From positions 1 through 5,933 of the forward strand of contig DASQUP010000036.1 in the NCBI GenBank assembly GCA_035641235.1: a stretch of DNA of 5,933 bases, read 5' to 3'. The notes below the pieces were generated by a model. It was not told the origin of the DNA. It saw nothing but the letters and a program-made list of their open reading frames with translations, and did no database searches. The translations under genes were made by a program, and so were the position numbers. The stretch comes from DASQUP01 sp035641235. Lineage in GTDB: Bacteria > Actinomycetota > CADDZG01 > WHSQ01. Positions 1 through 4,308 of this stretch are shown here, in pieces. How positions within the stretch are numbered: position 1 is the first letter of the stretch; every line of letters starts with the position of its first letter.

Positions 1-750
1 GACGTAGCGCCACCCGAGGCCGGTTAAATGCGATGTGATCTCGGCGCGCCGGGCGAGCGCTCGGTCGATGTCGGCAACCGGGACCTCGATGCGGGCGAGC
101 TCCCCGTGGTCCCGGACGCGCACGACCGTGAAACCCAGCGACAGAACGAAGTCTTCAGCGCGGTCGATGCGGCGCAGGCGTTCCGGGGTGACCCGCACCC
201 CATAGGCGACGCGCGACGAAAGGCAGGGAGACGCCGGTTTATCGGCGGTCGGAAGGCCCCGGCGCGCCGATAGCGCCCTTACCTCCGCTTTGGAGAGAGA
301 AACTTCTACCAGGGGCGCGCGCACTCCGCGTTCGGCTGCGGCGCGCTGACCCGGGCGGAAGTCGCCGAGGTCGTCGAGATTCGTGCCCACAAGGACTACC
401 GCATCGCGCTGTGCGGCTATGGGCTCCATGACATCGAACAGTTCGGTCTTGCACCAATAGCAGCGATCGGAATCGTTACGTGCGTACTCCTCGCGTCCAA
501 CCTCGTGGGTCCCAACCGTGCGGTGGTTCCATCCGAAGCGGTCGGCGAGGGCCGTCGCGGCGGTGAGCTCACGCCGGGCAAGGGAGGGCGAAACGGCCGT
601 CACACACAGCGCTCCGTCGCCCAGGACCTCGGATGCGACACACGAGAGGTAGGCGGAATCGACTCCGCCCGAGTAGGCGATCACGGCCGCCCCCATGCCG
701 GACAGGAGATCCTGAAGGCTTTTTTCCTTGGCGCGGAGAACGTCACTCAT
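1..750 (-). CDS. larE: LarE-type ATP-dependent sulfur transferase (nickel-pincer nucleotide cofactor synthesis), C-terminus cut by window edge
   Basis: Cytoplasmic PP-loop enzyme. In the Lar pathway LarE adenylates the carboxylates of pyridinium-3,5-biscarboxylic acid mononucleotide and swaps them for thiocarboxylates, before LarC inserts nickel. The frame is open from an ATG at 750 to base 1 (250 codons). Visible motifs: PP-loop S-G-G-V-D-S at residues 27-32; N-D-S-D-R-C-Y-W-C-K at 92-101; G-T-N-L-D-D-L-G-D-F-R-P-G at 122-134; K-P-A-S-P-C-L-S-S-R-V-A-Y-G at 171-184. Cys176 sits where the sacrificial cysteine of the Lactobacillus enzyme lies. Cys97 and Cys100 add a C-x-x-C, as expected for the three-cysteine, iron-sulfur type of LarE. 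The break after G-W-R-Y-V suggests that about 20 residues are missing. No strong Shine-Dalgarno is visible; an in-frame ATG at 792 would add 14 residues, but the chosen start fits the usual family N-terminus. No larA, larB or larC is in view. Confidence 0.94.
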   Translation of the reverse strand, partial: MSDVLRAKEKSLQDLLSGMGAAVIAYSGGVDSAYLSCVASEVLGDGALCVTAVSPSLARRELTAATALADRFGWNHRTVGTHEVGREEYARNDSDRCYWCKTELFDVMEPIAAQRDAVVLVGTNLDDLGDFRPGQRAAAERGVRAPLVEVSLSKAEVRALSARRGLPTADKPASPCLSSRVAYGVRVTPERLRRIDRAEDFVLSLGFTVVRVRDHGELARIEVPVADIDRALARRAEITSHLTGLGWRYV

Positions 751-790
751 GTCAGAAGCACCATCGCGGGGAAGCGAATAGCGTAGACAC

Positions 791-1006
791 ATGGTGCAGC
801 CGCCGCTGGCTCAGCCGGTCGAGGAGTTTGCTCGTGATCCCGCGCTTACCGTTGCCGCGGTGCTCCTTATCGTGGTTTCGCTCGCCTGGATCATCGTCGC
901 CCGCATGATCTGGATAAACCTTCGCCGGGCCGCGGCACGGGCGGAGAGGGTGACCCGGCAACGACGCCGGCGGCGCAAGTCTCCGGCTCCGGCGCGCCGC
1001 CGGTAA
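791..1006 (+). CDS. Possible small single-pass membrane protein with arginine-rich tail (71 aa)
   Basis: No family is recognised. The product has a short N-terminal part (residues 1-17), one strongly hydrophobic helix (about 18-42, including A-V-L-L-I-V-V-S-L-A-W-I-I-V-A), and a very basic C-terminal tail with a run of five arginines and a final A-R-R-R. By the positive-inside rule the tail would be cytoplasmic and the N-terminus outside. It is divergent from larE with 40 bases between starts, and converges on the secreted-protein gene with 11 bases between stops. The Shine-Dalgarno is poor: the nearest candidate, GGGGAAG, is about 16 bases from the ATG. A GTG directly after the ATG is an alternative start. 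The membrane helix next to a basic tail argues for a real gene. The weak start signal and the lack of a known family keep confidence moderate. Confidence 0.5.
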   Translation: MVQPPLAQPVEEFARDPALTVAAVLLIVVSLAWIIVARMIWINLRRAAARAERVTRQRRRRRKSPAPARRR

Positions 1007-1017
1007 CAGAGTTCCCA

Positions 1018-1602
1018 TCATGATGCGTCGGGCGGCGTCTCAGTCGGAGTTGGCGTTGGACTCGCGCCGGGCCGGTAGACGGTCACTCGACCGCTGTTCG
1101 GAACTACGTCGAAGCACACGCTCCGACAGTTCTTTCCTGTGAACAGGGTCTGCGCCCGCCACCGGTAGAACGCCCGCGTCTCCGGCCATCTCATTCGACC
1201 TATCGGGATCCGGACGCCGACGCTTCGCTTCCCCGGCCGCCACGCAGACAGGTTCGCAACTTTCCGGTCGCTCTTGTTCTTCCGGTCGCGCCACAGCCCG
1301 CCGTACAACTTGTTGCCGTTGGATCCGATGAGGGCGTAGTAATCGAACCGTTTGTTGCCGAACGTATCGAAGAGGATGACGATGTAGGCCTGATCCCTCA
1401 CAGCAGAGGTCTTCCACCGCGGGTACGTGACGATCTTGTACCGCACACGATCGTTGGAGCCGCCCATCTCGACCCGCTTGATGTCGAGCCGGCCGCGGGT
1501 GTCGTCGGGATCCTTGAAGACCTCAGGTTCGGCCCCGGCGAGGAAAGGCAGCACCGAGACCGCGCCGACAGCCACCGCGACGGCGACGACCTTTCGTCTC
1601 AC
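1018..1602 (-). CDS. Secreted protein of unknown function, coupled to the MauE-family gene (194 aa)
   Basis: The start is GTG, and its GTGA overlaps the TGA of the upstream MauE-family gene, which points to translational coupling. Residues 1-24 form a clear Sec signal peptide: M-R-R-K, a hydrophobic core of Val and Ala, then likely cleavage after A-G-A before E25. The mature part begins with D-P-D-D-T-R-G-R-L-D-I and alternates hydrophobic and polar stretches (for example Q-A-Y-I-V-I-L-F-D-T at 71-80), suggesting a beta-sandwich. Two cysteines (159 and 163, C-R-S-V-C) could form one disulfide. The end is a Pro/Thr-rich linker (residues 179-194) with no anchor or sortase motif. I recognise no enzyme family. 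Its place after a MauE-family gene makes it a possible second client of, or partner to, the extracytoplasmic redox system, but that is inference from position only. The gene itself is well supported by signal peptide, overlap and composition. Confidence 0.8.
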   Translation of the reverse strand: MRRKVVAVAVAVGAVSVLPFLAGAEPEVFKDPDDTRGRLDIKRVEMGGSNDRVRYKIVTYPRWKTSAVRDQAYIVILFDTFGNKRFDYYALIGSNGNKLYGGLWRDRKNKSDRKVANLSAWRPGKRSVGVRIPIGRMRWPETRAFYRWRAQTLFTGKNCRSVCFDVVPNSGRVTVYRPGASPTPTPTETPPDAS

Positions 1603-2135
1603 GAACGACTACCCCGGCGCGCCGACGTCATCACCTGGTAGGCGGTCCACGCGGCGGCCGCGACTCCCAGCGCGACCAAGAACGCGGGAATCAACTCGCC
1701 GCCCTCGGGTACCGACATGCCGGTCAGCGCGCTCCCCTTCCGATCCGACAGGAGCACAACCGCGGCAAGCAGTCCGAGCAATGCATTGCGCAGCAGCATC
1801 GTGCGATAGTCGCGCTCGCGCGCTCCGCCGAAGCATCCACACGGCAACTTTTCTCCCTGAAGGCTCCGACCGCGCAGAACCACCAACGAGAAGCTTGCGA
1901 GCAACGCAACCGTCAGGGCGGCTCCGGCACGCGGCGCCGGAGACATCAACAGTGCGGCGATCCCCAGCTCTATGGCGGGTGTTCCTGCCGCAGCCACCGA
2001 CTCGAGGCGGTGGGGAAGTCGATAACCGGCGAGCGCAGTGCGCCACGCGTCCCACCTCAGCGCCTTCGCCGCGGCCGCCCACGCAAGGAGCGCGGCCAGG
2101 AAGAGCGTCACGATGCGGGCTGTGGCGTCCGGCAT
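1599..2135 (-). CDS. MauE/DoxX-family membrane redox protein (178 aa)
   Basis: Integral membrane protein of the MauE type. In methylamine-utilising bacteria MauE works with MauD in making or folding the disulfide-rich light chain of methylamine dehydrogenase. About five hydrophobic helices are visible at residues 7-27, 47-66, 71-88, 115-130 and 148-168. The signature is P-C-G-C-F-G at 98-103: the cysteine pair 99/101 in a C-x-C-F-G loop between helices 3 and 4 is typical of MauE and related proteins and is the likely redox site. Length is normal for the family. The ATG at 2135 has AGGA 7 bases upstream. The gene diverges from the MauD-like gene, so the two partners are transcribed from a shared 61-base region rather than in one operon. 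It overlaps the next gene by 4 bases. I do not give it a mau symbol because no methylamine dehydrogenase is present. Confidence 0.9.
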   Translation of the reverse strand: MPDATARIVTLFLAALLAWAAAAKALRWDAWRTALAGYRLPHRLESVAAAGTPAIELGIAALLMSPAPRAGAALTVALLASFSLVVLRGRSLQGEKLPCGCFGGARERDYRTMLLRNALLGLLAAVVLLSDRKGSALTGMSVPEGGELIPAFLVALGVAAAAWTAYQVMTSARRGSRS

Positions 2136-2196
2136 CAGCGCATCCTACGTCCGGCACGCGGTAGCCTTTCGTCTCAACAGGAGGGAGTCGGGAGAA
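2136..2196. promoter_or_regulatory. Divergent intergenic region between MauE-like and MauD-like genes
   Basis: These 61 bases separate two divergent units, so they, or the adjoining coding ends, must hold both promoters. On the plus strand AGGAGG lies at 2179-2184, 12 bases before the TTG start at 2197. On the minus strand AGGA (2146-2143) lies 7 bases before the ATG at 2135. TAGGAT on the minus strand (2147-2142) could be a -10 box, but I see no good -35 at 16-18 bases and it overlaps the ribosome site. No inverted repeat is obvious. The promoter call rests on gene arrangement rather than on clear motifs. Confidence 0.4.
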
Positions 2197-2772
2197 TTGG
2201 AAGGTTGGTGGGCGGCATCTTATGCCGTCCTGTGGCTACTGGTCATTGGCCTTTGTCTGATCGTTGTCGGACTTGCGCGCCAGGTGGGCACGTTGCATCT
2301 GAGATTGGGTCCGCGAGGAGCTTTGGAGATCGACGACGAAGGGCCTCCCCTGGGTGAGGCGCCGGTCCCCATCGATGCCGTCGATACGTCCGGCGCGCCG
2401 GTGGCCATCGGCGGACCGGGGGAAGCTCAGCTCCTCCTCTTTGTCTCCCCTACCTGCCGGTCGTGCGCGGAGGTTCTCCCTTCGCTGTCCGTGGTGGCGC
2501 GCGCCGGAACTATGGCCCCCATCGTTATCACCGACGCGGAGACTTCGGCGGCGCGGAGCATCGATTCCAAACGGATCGGTGCGCGCGTGGTCTCTTCTCC
2601 CGAAGCAGTTCGCCTCTATGAAGTTCCGGGAACGCCCTACGCGGTTGCTCTCGATCGCGGCGGAGTCGTACGTGCGAAAGGAACCGCGAACAACCTCGAA
2701 CAGATGGAGGGCCTTGTGGACACAGCACTGCGCCGCCTGTCCGAACCGATTCGCCAACACGAAGCGTCGTGA
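2197..2772 (+). CDS. MauD-like membrane-anchored thioredoxin-fold protein (191 aa)
   Basis: Thiol-disulfide protein expected to act outside the membrane, held by one N-terminal helix. Residues 7-29 are the membrane anchor. A short juxtamembrane segment (R-Q-V-G-T-L-H-L-R-L-G-P-R-G-A-L) follows, as in MauD proteins. The thioredoxin-like domain begins near residue 50 (P-P-L-G-E-A-P). The active site is S-P-T-C-R-S-C with Cys87 and Cys90, and T-P-Y at 146-148 supplies the cis-proline loop. MauD is known to be needed for the disulfide-rich MauA subunit. I chose TTG at 2197 because it puts the membrane helix at the N-terminus as in the family and leaves a free divergent region. AGGAGG is 12 bases upstream, which is rather far. 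An in-frame ATG at 2113 (AGGAAG 8 bases upstream) would add 28 residues and overlap the MauE-like gene. The stop overlaps the next start (GTGA). Confidence 0.9.
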   Translation: MEGWWAASYAVLWLLVIGLCLIVVGLARQVGTLHLRLGPRGALEIDDEGPPLGEAPVPIDAVDTSGAPVAIGGPGEAQLLLFVSPTCRSCAEVLPSLSVVARAGTMAPIVITDAETSAARSIDSKRIGARVVSSPEAVRLYEVPGTPYAVALDRGGVVRAKGTANNLEQMEGLVDTALRRLSEPIRQHEAS

Positions 2773-3302
2773 AGTTAGAAGGTGCGGTTGAACGCGCATC
2801 GGTAGGTCTCGCCGAGCGGACGACGCGGCGGTCGTTCTTCGGCCGGGTCGGCCGCAGTGTGATCGCACTCGTGGGCGGACCGTTCGTAGCAGTGGCGTTG
2901 AGCCCGGAGCGCGCCGAAGCCTTTCACCTGTGTGGTCACCTCTACACAACGGGATCCTGTCCCCATCCGTACGCGCCGAAGACGCGCTTGGACAAGTACG
3001 GATATCCGATTCACCCGAAGTGGGGCTACCCCGTCGACGACAAGGGCGACATCTATACATCGCGCAGCCAGACGCGCCGCAAGGTCTGCGAAGAAGTGGT
3101 GCCGGAGAAGTACCCGTTCACCGGCAACCCCCGATACGGGGGCGGGTGGCGGCGTTGTTGCAAGGGAAGGATGCGCCGAATCGCAGACTGCTGTTCCTAT
3201 GCCAGGACGCGCATCAACGGCGATGCCAGCGTCACCGGTTACTGCTACAGGGGAACCCGGGTCTTCTGTATCGGGTACCGAGACACGAACGTTCGTTGTT
3301 GA
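2769..3302 (+). CDS. Tat-exported 10-cysteine protein resembling the methylamine dehydrogenase light chain (MauA) but lacking the TTQ tryptophans (177 aa)
   Basis: The GTG start overlaps the MauD-like stop. Residues 18-26 (T-T-R-R-S-F-F-G-R) are a twin-arginine motif, followed by a hydrophobic stretch (about 30-44) and likely cleavage after A-E-A at 51. The mature part is about 126 residues, close to the roughly 131 of MauA light chains, which are also Tat-exported. It has ten cysteines (55, 64, 107, 130, 131, 141, 142, 159, 167, 177), enough for five disulfides, and two tryptophans (85, 127). By eye, W127-R-R-C, I138-A-D-C-C, A153-S-V-T-G-Y-C-Y and I168-G-Y-R-D match MauA W-R-H-C, I-C-D-C, A-S-W-V-A-S-C-Y and I-A-Y-R-D, as I recall that sequence. 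Val155 takes the place of cofactor Trp57, Asp172 matches Asp76, and the segment with Trp108 is missing. Residues 52-126 are a separate Gly/Pro/Tyr-rich region. I infer the disulfide-dependent client of the MauD/MauE-like pair; the function is unknown and methylamine oxidation is unlikely. Confidence 0.87.
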   Translation: MKLEGAVERASVGLAERTTRRSFFGRVGRSVIALVGGPFVAVALSPERAEAFHLCGHLYTTGSCPHPYAPKTRLDKYGYPIHPKWGYPVDDKGDIYTSRSQTRRKVCEEVVPEKYPFTGNPRYGGGWRRCCKGRMRRIADCCSYARTRINGDASVTGYCYRGTRVFCIGYRDTNVRC

Positions 3303-3373
3303 CGGCTCCTCTTTTAGTCGGCGGGATTGCCGCTTCCATCGTGGCGGGGCTTTCGACGCTGTTCGGCCCCTGA
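3299..3373 (+). CDS. Possible 24-residue hydrophobic micropeptide between two operon genes
   Basis: A TTG at 3299 overlaps the TGA of the Tat-exported protein gene (TTGA) and opens a 24-codon frame ending in TGA at 3371-3373. The product, M-T-A-P-L-L-V-G-G then I-A-A-S-I-V-A-G-L-S-T-L-F-G-P, is uncharged apart from its termini and long enough for one membrane helix. The next gene starts 9 bases after its stop. It therefore fills what would be an 80-base hole in an otherwise tight operon, with the same kind of 4-base overlap as its upstream neighbour. There is no separate Shine-Dalgarno, so translation would depend on coupling. Chance hydrophobic frames are common in GC-rich DNA, and the TTG start is inferred. 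This is a candidate only. Confidence 0.35.
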   Translation: MTAPLLVGGIAASIVAGLSTLFGP

Positions 3374-3382
3374 GGCCTGTCG

Positions 3383-3958
3383 ATGGTTGAAACCATCACT
3401 CCCGTCGTGCACGGGACCCGCCGAAGGTTTGCATCCGCAGTTCTCGTACATGCAGTCGGCGCGACCCTCTCGGCAGCCGTCACTGGCGTACTTCTTGGAG
3501 GCGCGGGCGCCGCACTCGGTCTCAAATGGAATACCGCGGGCGTCGCGGCGATCGTGGTTGTCGGCGCCGCCTATGCGGGCCGGGAGGCGTTCGGGTGGCG
3601 CGTGCCGTTGCCTCAACTGAGGCGGCAGGTGCCAGAGTGGTGGCGGACATTCTTTTCACCGCGGACGGCCGCGGCCCTGTACGGGCTCGGCCTCGGTGCA
3701 GGCTTCTTCACCTATCTGTCCTTCGGAACGTTTGCCGCCGTCGCGGCCGCGGCACTCACTTCAGGGGATCCGATCGTGGGCGCTGCCCTGTGCGCACCGT
3801 TTGGAGCGGCCCGGGGCCTCGCCGTCGCGGTGGCCGCCAGTCCGGTTTCCATCGACAGACTCGAGGAGACGGCGCTGACGACACTCCCACGCGCTGCGAA
3901 CGCGGCTGCCCTATTGGCACTCACGGGGATGGGTGGAGCGGCCCTGCTGATGTCATGA
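3383..3958 (+). CDS. Polytopic membrane protein of unknown function in the MauD-like operon (191 aa)
   Basis: The ATG at 3383 has GAGG at 3372-3375, 7 bases upstream. The protein is rich in Ala, Gly, Leu and Val, with roughly five or six hydrophobic segments (about 17-46, 51-67, 95-115, 115-127, 130-152 and 172-190). A basic, Trp-containing loop lies near residues 72-93 (R-V-P-L-P-Q-L-R-R-Q-V-P-E-W-W-R). The segment G-L-G-L-G-A-G-F-F-T-Y-L (101-112) and the later A-P-F-G-A-A-R-G (138-145) recall the glycine/proline-rich helices of CcdA/DsbD-type transporters. There is only one cysteine (137), however, so the cysteine pair of a thiol electron conduit is absent. It is the last gene of the plus-strand unit, followed by hairpins. 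Position suggests a role in export, assembly or membrane association of the Tat-exported protein. No known family is assigned. Confidence 0.87.
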   Translation: MVETITPVVHGTRRRFASAVLVHAVGATLSAAVTGVLLGGAGAALGLKWNTAGVAAIVVVGAAYAGREAFGWRVPLPQLRRQVPEWWRTFFSPRTAAALYGLGLGAGFFTYLSFGTFAAVAAAALTSGDPIVGAALCAPFGAARGLAVAVAASPVSIDRLEETALTTLPRAANAAALLALTGMGGAALLMS

Positions 3959-3968
3959 CCGGGCAGCA

Positions 3969-4014
3969 GGGTTGCGCGGTGGCGAGCCCGTCCAGCTCGA
4001 GCCACCGCGCACCC
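3969..4014 (+). terminator. GC-rich hairpin, likely terminator of the MauD-like operon
   Basis: GCGCGGTGGC (3974-3983) and GCCACCGCGC (4001-4010) are perfect inverted repeats of 10 bp. GGGT (3969-3972) and ACCC (4011-4014) lengthen the stem to 14 bp with one bulged T. GAGC and GCTC inside can pair further. It begins 11 bases after the stop of the membrane protein gene. No run of T follows, so this would be a terminator of the U-poor type often proposed for actinobacteria. Confidence 0.6.
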
Positions 4015-4034
4015 GGCAGCGTCCCGACACGGGA

Positions 4035-4058
4035 AACCCCTCCGTCCAAAAAGGGGTT
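4035..4058 (+). terminator. Second hairpin in tandem, possible back-up terminator
   Basis: AACCCCT (4035-4041) and AGGGGTT (4052-4058) form a perfect 7-bp stem with a 10-base loop. It lies 20 bases after the first hairpin, with a small TCCC/GGGA inverted repeat (4022-4025 and 4031-4034) just before it. No T-run follows. Tandem placement after an operon end and before a heat-shock gene fits insulation of groEL from read-through. Confidence 0.45.
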
Positions 4059-4123
4059 GCCACCACCCGTGCGAGAGCGATGACTACTCCTCGTCCGTTC
4101 CGAAAGATGGTGCTGCGGAAGTT

Positions 4124-4135
4124 CTGACTAGTCAG
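4124..4135. repeat. 12-bp perfect palindrome, possible operator
   Basis: CTGACTAGTCAG equals its own reverse complement. It lies 185 bases before the groEL start and 15 bases before an AT-rich patch (4149-4190, with six T at 4149-4154). There is no loop, so a dimeric protein site is more likely than a strong hairpin. It could also be chance. Confidence 0.3.
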
Positions 4136-4218
4136 TCGGGAGAAACGCTTTTTTGATTAATACGTAATGACCGCAATCTGACAAAAATCTCCAACGGAGT
4201 TGGTGCTGGAGGGACCAC

Positions 4219-4247
4219 TTGCGGGAATGCGGACGCCTCGCTAATCT
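4219..4247 (+). promoter_or_regulatory. Candidate vegetative promoter for groEL
   Basis: TTGCGG at 4219-4224 and TAATCT at 4242-4247 are separated by 17 bases, the ideal spacing for a housekeeping sigma factor. Each hexamer is only a partial match to TTGACA and TATAAT. The -10 directly abuts the CIRCE element, so transcription would start within the operator and a bound HrcA would block it, as in other CIRCE-controlled genes. Placement supports the call more than the hexamers do. Confidence 0.45.
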
Positions 4248-4274
4248 TTAGCACTCAGAGGACTTGAGTGCTAA
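4248..4274. promoter_or_regulatory. CIRCE operator (HrcA binding site)
   Basis: TTAGCACTC (4248-4256), a 9-base spacer and GAGTGCTAA (4266-4274) match the CIRCE consensus at all 18 arm positions and in spacing. It lies 34 bases before the groEL start. CIRCE is bound by the repressor HrcA, whose activity depends on the GroE chaperonin, so groEL here should be heat-shock induced and feedback controlled. The hrcA gene is not in the window. Confidence 0.98.
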
Positions 4275-4308
4275 CGGCTCACATCCGTCGTCACAGGGAG
4301 GTTTGCGA

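Noticed and set aside
752..1021. Minus-strand 89-codon frame opposite the possible small membrane protein
   Set aside because: No hydrophobic segment or motif; the composition is that of a shadow frame. The plus-strand frame has a membrane helix and a basic tail, though that call is itself only moderate.
1427..2164. Plus-strand open frame of 245 codons across the MauE-like and secreted-protein genes
   Set aside because: The product is low-complexity Pro/Arg/Ser/Thr, and the opposite strand encodes a clear signal peptide and the C-G-C-F-G membrane protein.
2236..3060. Minus-strand open frame of 274 codons opposite the MauD-like and Tat-protein genes
   Set aside because: Arg-rich with no recognisable motif. 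The plus strand carries the thioredoxin active site and the twin-arginine signal.
2769..3302. Active methylamine dehydrogenase light chain with a TTQ cofactor
   Set aside because: There are two tryptophans, but neither is at an aligned cofactor position (Val155 replaces the first; the second region is missing), and no heavy-chain or MauG gene is seen.
3383..3958. CcdA/DsbD thiol electron carrier
   Set aside because: The single cysteine rules out the usual intramembrane cysteine pair; only a loose likeness in glycine-rich helices remains.
3526..4083. Plus-strand open frame of 185 codons overlapping the membrane protein gene
   Set aside because: Arg/Gly/Pro-rich shadow in another frame; it runs through the terminator hairpins.
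4124..4154. Palindrome followed by T6 as an intrinsic terminator
   Set aside because: The palindrome has no loop (a 4-bp stem at best) and the T-run starts 13 bases after it, so it would not work as a standard terminator.
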